Assembly: GCF_932526225.1 (NCBI RefSeq) | Contig: NC_064037.1 | Coordinates: forward strand, 13,839,703 to 13,903,702 | DNA length: 64,000 bases | Direction of reading: 5' to 3' | From: Nematostella vectensis | Taxonomy: Eukaryota > Cnidaria > Anthozoa > Actiniaria > Edwardsiidae | Part shown: one piece after another, positions 12,316 through 27,300 of the stretch | How the letters are laid out: each line of letters begins with the position of its first letter | Numbering within the stretch: position 1 is the stretch's first letter | Made by a program: the position numbers and the translations under genes | Notes under the pieces: generated by a model | What the model saw: only the letters and a program-made list of their open reading frames with translations | Told to the model about the DNA's origin: nothing | The model's database searches: none

Positions 12316-15300
12316 TCAGTCTGAATCGGACGCACCCTCACTCATCTCTTCTTCTGACTCCTCCTCCATAGACTCGTCTTCTGAAGACTCTTCCTTCTTT
12401 TTCTTGCTTTTACTCGCTGACTTTTTGCCTTTCCCCTGTAAATCAAAGCAAATACGACTTAAAAAGTATCGATTTTGCCCTTCAAAATCACTCTGCCTTC
12501 GACCTGTTTTGTTCTGGGCCTCAGATCGGTTTCGCCAAGGGCCTAGATAGATTTCGCCCAGGGCCTCAGACGAGTTTTGCTCAGGACAGTAGACCGGTGT
12601 TGCCCGGTTTAAACAGCGATAGTATCGTCCAATATTGGTAGCATAACCTCGCTCGGTTTAACAGGAAATAAACGAAATGTTGGCAAAAAAAGGCTGCAAC
12701 TTTAGATGGCATGTATGGACGCTTTTCTGACGACCATCAGTGCTCCCAATTTTACAACATTGTTAACAAGTTATTCTTGGCTCTGCCAACATGTAAGCTT
12801 TGCTAGCTAACAGAGCCAACGTTGCTGGCTCAACAAGCTGCTGTATAGCGTAGTCATGCCTGCAATGGTGGCCGACAATCACGCCGCCATTTTACGCTCC
12901 TGCTCAATGCGGTGTCACACAAAACATCCATTTTCATCGGCAAAATCAAGCGGTAACCAATATTTGTTAATAAAATATCGCCAATGACGTATTATTCGTA
13001 GATTGTCAGTTTGAAGTTTCCTTGCTAATAAACCGTTGTATTTTCAATTATAAGCAATAGCAAAGAAGTGGTTGTCAACACTCTTTAAAAAACATATTTT
13101 AGACAGCGATTTTACGGTTCCACATAATATTCTATGTCGTAACAACCAACCCCATCGGGTAAAGTAAAAGATTAAAAGTTGTTATTAATCTGCACTCTCT
13201 CTACACTCTACGCTATTCACCTGCTCAGAATTCTCATGCGCGAAAAGAGAATTACGCGCTTATCTCTACCACATTTAACATTACCTTCTTCTTTTCGGCC
13301 TCGGAATCTGACGAATCTCCGCTGGATTCAACAAACTCAGCGCTTTTGAACTTCTGGTTGTTGTCCAGGCTTTTTCGGGGAGATGGGCTCTTCTCTTCTT
13401 TGGGAGCCTTGGAAGCTTTTTTCGATGGAGATTTCTTCTTGGGACTGCTGTATTCAAATGCAAGAGTCAGAAAAAAAACTATTTAAAAGGGGCTGACAAA
13501 GATCGAGGCAAATTTGGGCATAGCCACGATTTTTGTCCTGGTACGCTATCAACATGCTAGGAAAGTTTTTTCATCGTTTTACCCACTAAAAAGCTTTTCT
13601 TTGAGTCAAACGGAGAGACCTTGGTTTTCAAGGACGTGACAACCGGTATCGAAGTCATAAGCATGCAATTCACAGGGCATCCATCTCCTTCCCATTTTCA
13701 CTTACTCTTGTTGCGGGAAGTGAACACGCCACAATAAACCCTGATAAGCCGACCACGGATGACTTGAGTCCCAGCTAACTTTAGTTTGTATTCCCATGGT
13801 AATATTTTTGGGTCATTTCTATTCGGGCAATGATGATTTCTCTCACTCAAACTGTTTTTCTTCCCTCTGTGTGTATCTACGAACATTCGAGGACAGGGAA
13901 GAACGGATTGCCTTACTACATTTTATGTACGAAATGTAATCCTTTTTTAAATTGGCAAATCTTAAATTTTGGTCAAATGACGCGGTTTGCAATGTGCCCT
14001 GTGAGCTAGCAGTAGAAAAGGAGGCAATAATGCTGACGAAAACATAACAAACCAATCGTATTTGTCAGTGAATTTAGAGAGGATTATGTACTTTTACTGC
14101 CATTTGCGTCCACTCTTAAACGTTTTGGTAAAAAATTGTCTCGTTTCTCATTGGCTTATTGGCCACTGAGAAACGAGACAATTTCTCCACGAAGCGAGCA
14201 TATTTGAAACATAAACAAAAATTATAACGGTACATGGATGGACGCAAACAATAATATTATGCATGACAAACTGTTAATTCTGCCGCTGTACTTGAGGCAA
14301 TCACCATGACGTTTTCATTAAGATCATGACGACATCCCTATGATCATAACGTAATCAGTCACCAGTACATACCTCTCTTCCTCGTCATTTTTCTTGTTTT
14401 CGTTGTACTCTTTCATCCTCTGTACATATTTCTGTTTTTCGATCGCTGCCTTTTCTTCCCATTTCTACAACCAAGATAATCCAGGTAGTTATCAATTTAT
14501 GTCTGTATGTCACACAAAACAAAGAGCCTTGACGCTTGATAGTTTTCGGCGCTCTCTCATTGGTTTGCGCGGTCTAATATACCAGAAAACCAGTCACGAT
14601 TTGGAAACGAATCCAATTTCCGATTTATCTAAGATTCTTCTACAACTCGCCTGCACTTAAGACACTCGGAAACGAAATGCACAAGGTGCACTTGTGACCG
14701 AATAAGAGTTTAGTAATCCAAGGGTTACTCACCGATTTATCTGTAAGATTCTTCCACATCTCGCCCGCCACTTTAGACACCTCTGTCACGGATATTCCCG
14801 GGTTCTTGTCCTTGATCTCCTGACGAGTATCATTCAGCCAAAGCATGTAGGCACTCATAGCTCTCTTGGGCGCGTTAGGATCTTTCTTCTTCTTTCCACC
14901 CTTCTTGCCTTTTTCGCCTGTCTCAACGAAGCTCTAAAGACAAGCAGTACGTATTTCTATTATATGAACAGGCGCGTACCCCATCCTGCTTATTTGAAGA
15001 GTTCGACTCCGGTCGACCTCTTTGTTGGTAGTGAAGAAGACGGTTTATTTTATGTGTATTTGGATATAAAAAGTGTCTAGATGGATCGAGTGACCCACAA
15101 TATTACCAGAGCTAAAGATGCCGATTTGATCTTAAATGATCCGTGGTCAGTGAATAACTACTCTGGACCCCACCCTGCCAATGATGAAATCTCAAAATAA
15201 GATTACATCCAAACCTCTATCACACAATCATTCATGTCACTCTGCCAAGTTTTAATACTTTTAAGTATTAAAACGCTTAAAAGCGTAAGGTCTGTACGGA

Positions 15301-18300
15301 AAAATATCAGACCGACGAGTTTGCAATAGATTGTTTCGGGCCGATTCCCATGGTAATCGGTCCGAGATGGGAAAATTTTAACCCCCTATCAGCCAATCAC
15401 AGCGCACATATTACTTTAGCCATATAATAATGTTCACTATTCTGATGACTATTTACCTAGTGGTGGTTCAATTGTATCATTATAATGCAATATAATTGTA
15501 TAATTAATATCTAATAAATTTTTCTCAACAGAAGTTATGGGAGGGTGGGGCACTGGGGGCATGTGCCCCCCAAATATTAAAAAATATATGAGGAAATGAC
15601 CAGTAGGGGCGTGGCGGTGCTCCCCCAATATTTTCCTACTGTTCTTGTATAGTGCCCCCCCCCCCCCCCCAAAAAAAAAAAAAAAAAACTCTTACGTGGC
15701 CTGCTACGGCTCTGGAAGTTGTGACATGTTCTAGTACCTACATACCGCGGTTTTTGCCTTTTTCTTTGGGGACTTTGGTGGTTTTTCTGCTTTTCGCTTC
15801 TTTTCTGGTTTCTCCTTTTTCTTCTTTTTACTCTCTCCCTCTGAATCTGATCCCGACGCTTCAGAAGAAGAGGGTTCACTTTCGAACCTAACACAGAGCA
15901 GATAAGTGATTTATAGAGTTATAGCTGAATATAATTTTTTTAGGAATTTAGGGTAAAAAATTACTACTTTGATTACATGCTTGCCATCAATTTTTTTGAA
16001 CAGGGGAGAAGGATGGAGGGTGGTGGTGGTGGGGGGGGGGGGAAAGAATTTTCTCAACTAAAGGATGATTTCTCTTGTCTTCATTCAAATGGACCTTCCA
16101 GTCTAGAGGGTGATTTTTCCGAAACCTAGGAACCTCCTGTTCTGGGTTAGTATGTAACATATTCTTATACATAATGAAGCAACTCCAACACAATTTCCTC
16201 TCTAAAATAAGTGACTCAATACTGTGGCTTATAGCCTCATCCAGAAACTCAGTGAGGTGCATGGTTATTTCTGTTGAACTACATACTCTTCCCTGACGTC
16301 TTGGTCATCACCACTGCCCTCAGGCGCAAACGACTCATCATCTGAATCTACAAACAAAGCGTACAGTTCACACTTTACGAAAAGTCAGACACAACAATCG
16401 TAACTGGGGCAAGTTCATGATATCTAGCACAAATAGGGATAAGGAATAGTACTGACCAATATAGGATAAGAAGGTAAATAAAAAAAAGTCCAGAAAACAA
16501 TTCTGAGGGGTCATACTCAGCCCCAAGGGTGTGTAACCTGTGAAGGACAAAATACCTGTAATAACAGATCCTGTTTAGGACAAAGAAAAAACTATTACAG
16601 AAAAGCCAAATATACACTTCAAAACCTCTGAAGTCTTGTGATAAAAATGCTTGACGACAGATTGCATGAAGATTTATGTGAAAGCAAAATAATCAAATCT
16701 GAATCCTGGACAAAATATATACCCTGTCAAGGGCAGAGCAGGTCAGAAGGCCTACGTTTTCTGCAGGCCTGTCCCCATATAATGAATATAGGGAGTACCC
16801 TCCCCACTACTGTAACTTAGAATTATGATCAGGGTTACAAAAAGAAGTGATCAAGATGAAGATAGCGAAGCACTGATAGAAATTAGAAGAATACAGAGAG
16901 GGAATAAAGAGAGCTCAGGATTAGGAGGAATCACCTTCATCTTCGGACTCATCATCGTCTTCATCCCTTGCTGCAGCCTCTGCTTTGACGGTCTCTAGGT
17001 AAGCATCATGCTCATCATCATCTGATCCCATCAAATCATCATCAATATTTTTTTCCTTAGTACTCTTTGTTGTTGCCTGTAACGAGCAACAAAGGATTTA
17101 GTAGAGAATTCTAGGGGTAAGATCAGGGCTCTGAGAAATTACATACCTTTCCAGTGTTCTTGATACGTAGCTTCTTGTCTCGTACAAAGTCAAATAGTCT
17201 CCCATATTCTTCCCTAAATTTGAAATAACAAGAATTGTATCATTGAATTAGATGTGTAGGAATCAGCTACAATATCTTCCAAAGTTTGGGAGTGAAATTC
17301 TGAGGAAACTGCCTGCACTATAAATAATAACACAATGATTTCATGGTATTACAAAGTTAATTATAGATATTACTGATTAGACAGCAAGTGATAAAGCAAA
17401 ATCGGTAGAAGCTAAAAACAGATTGTACCAAACAATGAGTGCAGGAAAATCATTTAGAAAAACATCTTTCATATATCAAAATTTATTTATATATTTATTA
17501 TTTATTATATTTATATATAGCTTTGTATTGGAAACTCAAGGCTTTGTAAACAAAGACGGTGGGAAAATATCCAAAACATCACAGCAACCCCCTCAACAGC
17601 CAATCAGAGAGTGTCTATCATTGTAGCCATATAACAAAAAGTTACTATCTAATAGACTCGACAGAGTTGGGATCACCCATACAAGCAGTAAATTATTCAG
17701 AGCTGTTAATTCCGGTACCTTTCAATTCTACTGAATACAATATTATGGTAAATCATTTAGAGATGTTAGTTACCTTTCAGTACTACAGTACTGAATATAA
17801 TGGTTACAATTAAAGTAATCAAAGATCCTACATACCTTTCAATACTACTGAACACAATAGTAGTCCCATTCTTTGTCTGCAGCTCAAAGTCAAAGGAACG
17901 ACTGTGACCTCCAGCACCTGCCACACGGGCAAAGTTGACAGCAGAAATCTCATCAAATCTGACGTGGACTGGAGGCTTGTGGATGAAGATAAAACCCCTC
18001 TCCAGAGGATATAGCAGTCCACTGCCAGCCCGGTGAGAACATGTGATACAGCTGACGCCCTGGTGACTAGATCAGATGACAGTTGTTAGTTCAGTGGAGC
18101 CTAGGAAATTTAACCCAAGTTCCTTGCCCTACACTAATTTGTGTAGCCAGAATATCAATGATGGTATCAATGACAATAAGTAGTGGTAATTGACAGGCAT
18201 TCAAAATGTATAAGCTCTCAATTTTTTAGTGGTATGTCACAGAGGCAATAAACAACATTGGGTCAATTTTTTTTGCATTTTGTGCAAGTAAAGGTCAGTA

Positions 18301-21300
18301 GTAACAATAAAAATGTTGCTTATAAACAGGGTTCCCACTAATCTGAAAAAGTAAAATTCCCTGACTTTTCCCTGACTTTTCCCTGACCATAACCCATTTT
18401 TCAATGACCATGCAGCATGTCTTATGAATACTTTTAATGAATAATCTATAATTTCAATAACAGCAACAAAGCAATAGTGTCTCAAGATTGTGAGATTTTG
18501 ACTTAACGTCTTTTCAAAAGGATTTCAGCTTCTTCTGTAGAAGATCAATATTTTGTTCTTCCTTCTCTATTTCCTTCCTCTTTTCTTTTGATTTTACCCG
18601 CAAGGCGTTCGACTTTGCAAGAATGCTAAAGTCTCCCTTCATTTCTGCATTAGTAGCAAGGTCATCGGCTTCTTTCAGAAGAGCAGTAGCTGTAGTTTCA
18701 AGCTTTTGTTTTTTCTTTTTTGCTTGCTTGATGTCTTCTTCGACTTTTCTTTTCAAGCTTTCTTTATGGGTTTTTGCCTCAATTGATTTCTTCTCTGCTA
18801 AAGATTGTCTGTATCTGTTACTAGCATATTTACAAGATGTAAGCAGCTCAGTTGTGATAGAATCTTCAATTGGACATTCCAGACTTTTGACACCACTGTG
18901 AGCTCTGCGAAATCCAACAAGCGTGTCTTGGTGCATATTGTTGCTCACGATATCCTTGTTATCAGAGAATCCTCTTTCAACACAGGATTGACCATGGGAC
19001 AAGATAAGCAGCATCTTTACTGTTTGCCAAAGGTCTGCATACTGTGGTTTCTGGTGAAAGTACTCTGCTAGGAAGACATCAAGTGCTTTGTCTGATGACT
19101 GGTAGGACTTGAAGTCCTCCTTACTGTATCTCTCCACATCAGCAAGGAATGCCTTGTACTGCTGTAGAGCAATATCACAACAATGGGTAGATTTCATTTT
19201 ATGCGATATCAGTTGCTGAAGGACATTGGAGAATCTGGTTGTTGCTGCTTCAGGGTTTGATGCCATGTAAATAGGATTTAAAGACACCAGATTCCTAGCC
19301 ATCTTGTACTTTAGAGGAGATCTGTCCATTACCTTGCTAGATAATTGTTTCAGAAATTCAAGGCAATTATTCTGGAATTCCAGGATTTGTAGAGGTGTGG
19401 CTTGCTTAGTACTTTCCATCTTATGCACTGACATCTTCGCAGCAAAACCTACATCTACCTTCCTTGGTGGTAGAAGATTGTCAGACTTGCTAACATCAAT
19501 GTTAGCAAGCTTAGCACATGTTGTTGCCTCTTGAAGCACAGACTTCTTAACAAACTTGGAAAGGATTGCTTCAAGTATGGTTTGTACATCTTGTGTAAGA
19601 AAGGGGACCATGGGCTGATCGGTTTGGAATTTCTTCAAAAAAGGCCCAAGAATGCGTGCGATACTAATAAAGAACTCAAGTTTGGCAACAATGAGTGGAT
19701 CTTGTACAAATGCCTGTAGATTTTTGAAAGATTGGCTTGTAGGAATTTTGCTCTTTGGTAGCTTTGACACCTCGTCAACATATTTCTTGATATTTGGCCA
19801 GATAGCCACTGCTCGTTCTGCCACTGGCAAATCTTCCAGCCACCTTGTTCCACAAAATCGTAGTGGCCACATGGAACTTCCAGAAATGGCTTCATAATCT
19901 TCTCTTTTTGCTGGTGAGTCTGAAAAAGTGTACCAGAGAGACCTCAGAAGTTTATCAAGACGCCAGCCTGTGGCTGTAGCTCCATATTTAAAAGCCCCAT
20001 GTACCACATGTAACCCACAGGCACCAATATTAATGAGCTTTGGAAGATCTGGATCAGTTTGTTCTCTATCTTCTAATAGGTCTTCAAGAAATTTCCAGTT
20101 AACATTAGGACCATCCATCGATACCTGCACAAGGTTTGCAGGATTCAGCTTTTGTAGACCTAGCTTGAAACTTTGAAGTAAATCTGCAGCTCTTGTGTGA
20201 CCAAGAAACTGGGAATCAATGTATCTTGATACAACTTTATTCTTCTGAACATCCCAAAAGCGCACAATCAAATCCATCTGTTCTTTCTGGATCACTTTAT
20301 TCAGCGATTCATCAAATGAGATAACATACATTGTTCCTTGCTCTTGAAGTCTTTTCATTAATTCATCATGAAAAAATGGGGCAATGCCAAAACAAATCAA
20401 GTATGAACACTTTGTTGCTCCACATTGGAACTGTTTGGCAATTACACTGTCTGGAAACATATTGGAAAATAGCTTGTCAGTGCCTGCACTACTATTACAG
20501 GAATAGTGAGACATGAGGACTTTTATAGCCCACAGCACCTCTGCTTTTAGAGTTTCATCTTTGGTAACATACTTTTTAATTGTGCCTTTAGATGAATCAG
20601 ATGAACTGGCAACTTGAGAAAGATCGACGGGAGGAGGTGGTACAGTCATTGTCCTTTCTGCTGCTGAAGAATTTTGTTCGGATTCTTGCTTTTGCACAGT
20701 GACAAAAGAGTTCAAAGAAACTTGTTGTGTCGATGGAGCAACTCTCCTAAGATGTTTTTTGCCTTTAGCATGACTTATCAGTGCTTGTTTTCCCATATTT
20801 CCAAGCTCAAATGTAACAGAGCACATTTTACACCTTGCTTTAGTTGATTCCTGAGCTTGTGCAACCCAAGGAAATAGTGGGTCTTGAAGCCATAGATTAT
20901 TAAATACAGTTCGCTTACTCATCTACAAACCAATACAAAAGTTATAAAAAATAAGTGTTACGACTGTAAATAATTTTGTATAAAGTCATGCTGCAATTAA
21001 ATGCAATGAGAATGGACAAAAAAAATGTATATCTAACTAAGTTCAGGCGTGGTTTCCTCTTTTTCAAAATGCAAATCAGGATAAACAAAAATAATTTTTA
21101 AAGCTTAAGACTAAGACTGAACAGTTACGAAAAAATTCGCTGCATACAAAAATATCTTGAATTAAATGTCGTTAGTTTACCGATTTTGTCATTAAATGAT
21201 CAATAAATTGTTACATTATGCATCCCCCCACTCTATCACTGCTAAGGTTATGAAATAATGCCCTTAAAATAGCTAAAATACTTAATTCCAGCCCTACCTC

Positions 21301-24300
21301 CACGTGCTTTCCAATACTGCAACAAGATGGCCGACATAATTCAGACCCAGTCCTCCACTTCATTTTCCTCCACAGGAAAACCACATAGGATAATTCGTTT
21401 ATACTGATGTATTGCGATTTTTGAAACTTTTAATTAACAGTGAGGTTGCTTGATTATCGCCAACACAATTCATAATAATGATTTTTGAAAAATAAGAATT
21501 ATTCCCTGACTTTTCCCTGACTTTTTGAGAATTATCAAATTTCCCTGACTTAAATCATAATTCCCTGACAATTCCCTGACCTTGAAAAAAAATCGAATTT
21601 CACTGACTTTTCCCTGACTGTGGGAACCCTGATAAATGCAATTATGGCAGCATTTTGAAGCATTTCAAAACAATGCATGCCAAAGCTTAAAACTGGCTTC
21701 TGATTTTGATGATTTCCAACAAAGGTGATACTATCAAGCTATGCTAAATCATTCTTGATTAGATGTGTTACAAATAAGATATGGCCTTCGGGATTACCTG
21801 CCATTGTCATCAAAGTTCTTCTCTGCCAAATGCTAGAGTAATCCACTAAAGGATCATATCATCTACCCCATAATCAGTCAAATTGCCTTAGCCACGATTG
21901 GGTAAACAGTTACAAACCTTTTGAATGTACCAGGCACAGTGATTTTCTTGCCAACAACAGCCTTCATCAGTCTACTGATGATCTCATAAATAGCTCCACT
22001 CATCTCCTTCTCAATCTTCCCATCATATTTCTCCTTCATCTCCTCTCTGTGGAAAACAAATTTTAAAAACGGCTGGAAATAAATAAAAAAGAACAGGTTC
22101 TCTGCACTTCTCTCAAAACCATAAACTTTCTGTTTATAGAATTACAAATTTTTCAGTTGCAATGACAACACAAAGTAGGATGACATTGTTTTGAACTGTA
22201 CTGCATGTCAGGGTGACTATTAAAAATAGACTGAGGTGATACCATCAAAAGTTTTACCCCAGGGGTGTAAATCTGATATAACATAGGGGCATAGCCAGGG
22301 GGGTGGCCTAGTGAGACCGGGCCCCCCCTTTTGGCAGCCAAAAATACAGTAAATGTATAAGACATTATCTAAAATACAGGAGAAAATGCCTTGAAAGTCC
22401 CATTTGGGACCCCTCCTGTTAAAAATCCTGGCTACACCGCTGTAACCATGGCAGTACGTATCTAAAAGCGGAGCCCCAAAAATTGGTCATAGTTAAGGAT
22501 ATTGCTCAAATCTTGAACCTTGCTCTAATGACTTACTCTGAGATGTTGAGTTTCACATCGAAATGCTCATCTTTGTCAAAGCGTGTGATAAGGAATGGGT
22601 ACCGAGTCTGTCCTTGTTTGATGGGAGGGTCCATACTGACCTGGAAAAATAGACATAGTGTGTGTTATGAACATTGTGAACATGTTTTATAGGATAGTTT
22701 TTACTGTTTAAAACATGCATTCCATAGTGTGCTGGCCAAGTTTCTACCAAACTGTTTTTTAGGGGGAAATAATGAGCGGATGGGAGAGGTAAGAGAAAAA
22801 ATGCCCATATAAAAGCTCACAGAGTTCACAGTCAATTTGGAGTTTCCTTCTTGCAGAGGCCTCTTTCCTTTGTACTCACCTCATGGACATTAGTCCCAGG
22901 AAAATACAATGAAAAGAGGCCTCATTTTGGTCCCAGTTTTGAAGATGCGACCCATTTTGGCATCTTTTGGTAGTGAAACTGCCATCCAAAAATCCACTTG
23001 TTGTTTGCAATGACAACTGTAGGGGCAACATGTGGCAGTTTCAGCCACGCCCCCCTGGGAGTTGGATTATTAAATAAATAACTGAAATAACACAAAAGTC
23101 TCCCTTTTCCCATTCTACAAAATCACATGGGAAAATCGCCCCACAATGCATTTCAAACGGGTAGATCCAGGGGTGCACGGCCGAAACCGCCACAGGTGGC
23201 CCCTTCAAAACATTTAATGAAATAGCAATGTGTCATGCTTCAAGATAATATGAAGGTTGTAGGTTTTTATCTATAAATGAGTATATAAAATGTGATTTTG
23301 TAAAGTTATGGTTTACACTGCATAAAAAGCTGTTACTTAAGTATTGGAAAAAATAGACATAATAAAAATATACAAAATTGCACTTTGCCAAAGATTACAA
23401 ACATACCACAAAGAACATGTGATCCTTGTGAGGCAGCAAGAATATCCGTAGTATTGTAGTATAGGGAATTTTGTAGTCATATGTTTTTCCATGAAGCTGT
23501 ACAAATGTCGGAAATATTTTCATTGTGTAGCGACCTCTGTAATAAAAAAAATAATGACCTGATTAATGTCAGAGAGACTTATAAAGTATGCATCTCCACC
23601 TGAAACAACTGCCATCTGTAAAAATATATTACATACAGTAGTATACACCTTTTTGATGTATGAATACTATTTGGTTGGTTGTCTTACCTTGGTGTGAGAC
23701 AGGCGACATCAGGTATTGTAACAATTGCGTCCCCAGTGATCTGTATAATATCTGCCTTTGAAAGGACATGTTCATGGAAGGTCTGTGGAACATAAGTAAA
23801 CATGAACTTACTGTGAAGTTTTTTTGTAATAAAATATTACTTTTCTTTATAGAATATTCATTTTCTTAACCAAGGAGTACCAAGATCATTCATTTAGTTT
23901 TAATGTTGATCAATGTTTTTTTATATCTATTGTAATATGTAATGTATTGCAATATCTATATGCCCAATACGATGTCCTAAACAGATAGTTGACAATTTGT
24001 ATTGATTATTGTTTGTTGTTCGCAGAAACTCTAGAGACAAAAAATTCATGCGGAAAATTTGAGGAATATCTGCCAAGAAAAATGTTGTGAAAATTTTGTA
24101 TGACAATGAGAATTAAACTTAGATTAATGACCCAGAAATTACTGACACTTATCCATGGCTTTCTATGAAATGTAAAAGTAATATGTCTCTGAATCTTATC
24201 TGATGATCATAGTGTTGCAGGGCCGTAGCAAGCCTTGAAATATGGGGGGGGGGCACAATACAGAAACATTAAGAAAATATTGGGGCGGGGGCACAGCCAC

Positions 24301-27300
24301 GCCTTACTGGTCGTTTTCTTATAATTTCCCCAAAATATTGGGGGAGGGGCATGTGCCCCCATTGCCCCACCCCCTGCTATGGCTCTGTGTTGTAGTTGTT
24401 TGACAATAGGTTGTCGTCAAACGATTTTGCAACTACGTGAGAAGCCTGCATCAGTCTGAAGTTATGCCGTGGCTACTATATACAGCTAAGCACTTCAGTG
24501 GTTTTTTTACCCATGCTTACATGCGGACTTGTCGCATAGTCACAAAGCCAAAGACAACCTTTTGTCAAATGACTGTAGAAAACTCAGAGCCTACCGTGAC
24601 GGGGTTAGGGTCGGTGCTGTCGGCCGGAGTAGGGATATAAAACCTCATCTCCATGAGCGCCACCTCTGCATCATCATGCTGATGGAACTCTAACGTCACT
24701 TCATTGTTACCTAAAAATTAATAAAAAAATATTAGACAGCTTTGTGGCTTCCATCTTCCGTCATTCAAAATCCTTGAAGTGGATTCATTGACCAGCACTG
24801 AAAGGCTTCATATCATGCCACCTCTCACAAGGTGCTGACCTATAAAAAAACACCAAACTGACAGCAGCCAGAAAGCAATTTGGCAGGAAATTGTTAAGGA
24901 GAGTTTGCTGCATATTGAAAATAGTGGTAAAGAAAACTGTGAGCTAGAAGGGGACAACCAGAGCTAATAGCCAAACGTCCCCACCCTCCAACCTGCTCAA
25001 ACTCCTGGCAATGTTTAGATGTTGTAGCCGTGTGGATGCTGATTGTGAAAATTCCCTTTCACCAACCTGCTGTTGTAGCTTGAGATACATCTTTCAGTGG
25101 GATTTCAAACGCTGGCTTTTTATCCACTTCAAACGCAAGTGCTGAGCCTGGAAGTTTAGCACAAGCTTCACTCACTGTTAGTCAACAGCCCTAGGCATAA
25201 CAATGTTTACACAGGTGTGTACACAGGGGGGGGGGGGGGTGCGCAAGGTGCGTGTGCACTCCCCTTGGCGGCCAAAAAGTGGGTCATTTATTATTAACAC
25301 ATTGACTCCTCAACCGGCCTGTACCGGCTTTGGGAAGTACCCACAACCCAAAAAATTCATAAATGCAAAATAAACACAACAAGATGAAGATACTCAGGCA
25401 TCAGTCTAAGGGATAAATGGTATTGCAGATATGCATCCAACCAAGGTGTTGGCATCTACTCTTAAGCCAAATAATAGCACAGGTTCTTTGACAAATCTCA
25501 AATCGAACAAGGAGAGAAAAGCAGAATCACCCCTCTCAATAAAACGCTCAAAATACCACACAAGGGAGAGAGATCAGCAAACACAGCTCAAGACACAAAT
25601 AGATACCTTTATTCTGACCCTCCAGGTACATTTCCATGGCCTCAAAACACAATGTCCACTCCTTGAAGGATTGTACAACCACGAAGATGTCTTCACGTAT
25701 TGCAAAGCATTCTGGGAGATCCAGGGGAAAATTCATGGGGCCAGTCAACACTCCTCTCCGCAAAGTCAGATGGTTTTTTATAAGTCTTTTCACCCCGAAG
25801 CCAAACAAATCAATTCCAGGTCATACAGACCCAGAATAGCAGTGTAAACAATTTTGGAATCAATTTGGTTTCAGAAAAGACAGCATTTAGGAGAGCTGTG
25901 GTGATTCATTAGAAAATTATTTTCTCATCCAGGCAAAGCCAAACAAGAAAAAATCATCATGAATCCACCTTTGCTTGCAAATATCCATAAGCAAAGCACT
26001 CAATTATGCCCCAAAAGACTACATGATGTCCTGACACACTCTCCTAATATGCTCATAGCTGTATTTTTGATGAAAAATACAAGCAACCATCAACTTGTGC
26101 TGGCTTCAGCACAACGACGAGGGATTAAAAGTGGGGACCGCAAAGCACTGTTGGAAAGCTTGGATACCGCTGACTAGGTGCAGCTGTGTTACTTGACGGG
26201 CTGTATAAAACTCAGAATAGGGGGGGAGGTATCTGTTTTCAGTCTGTTTTTTGTAAATTCAGCTCAAAAAAAGCCAGGAGTCAATGGGTTAATCAACCAC
26301 CCCTAGATTTTAATCAAAATAACTAGACCTTTTTAGACTTGTGCTGTGACATACACCAGTGGATTGGATCACATATATGCCATTTCTAGCAAGTGAATAT
26401 CTTTAACCTAGAAAATAGAATTTTTTTTACTTGGACATGACTGGACTCATTGATAGGGATGATATGCATAGCTTTTTTAGAAAAAATTGCCCAAGAAAAC
26501 ATCAGATTCAGGCAAGGTTTTGTGATAAGATTACTTTGACGGTGAATATACAGGAAAAGTACCAAAAGTGGGTTGACACTGCTGCTTTGAATTTATAAAG
26601 GAAAATACTTTATAGAATTTGGGTTCCCTGTGGTTTCCCCAATGGTTTTAACATAAGAATTATCTGTTAGAATATCAGCCATAACTTAAAGGAGGCTTGT
26701 TTGTATATCAAGCAGAATTTGGTACTAACAGACTTATCTGCAGAATGTGTTTCAGAATGAATATACACCTATTTCAAAAAAGGTTGTCAGTGCAAATGGC
26801 GAATGGCCAATAGTAAATGGCAGTTCTAAGCCCCAACGGTGCTTCTGGGTACTAATCATTCGTAAAATTAAAGGTGTTAAATAAAGTCTAGCAATGTCAG
26901 AGACATACATTGATGACCTTTAATGGATAATTGTTTGATTTATCCATATTCTTCAGCATTTAGTAGAAATTTAATGAGACCCATGGTTCCTTTCGGTCCT
27001 AGAACTGCCATTTGCCAATCGCCATTTGCCATTTCGCACTGACAACGTTTTTTGAAATAGGTATATAACAGGAAGAGAAAACACACAACTGACTTACCAT
27101 TGAAAGTGGCAGTACCCCAGTTCCAACCCTTGACTGATAGTTCCATCTCCTCTAACTTGACTCCAAAAAATGATTTTAGAAACTCTGATAAATTAGCAAA
27201 ATCCTGAAATAAATGAAAACAAATCATAAGCTCAAATGTAAGAAATGTGAATTGCTATGCATTGTGAAAAGCAGTAATATTCAGCGACAATAGAATGATG

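Noticed and set aside
18318..21640. 8-bp target duplication for the hAT-like element
   Set aside because: The flanking octamers (CTTATAAA and ATAAATGC) do not match; only ATAAA is shared directly at the ends.
25431..25847. 138-codon ORF as a gene
   Set aside because: It lies inside the TTAA-flanked repeat, has no recognisable domain and overlaps an equally open minus-strand frame.
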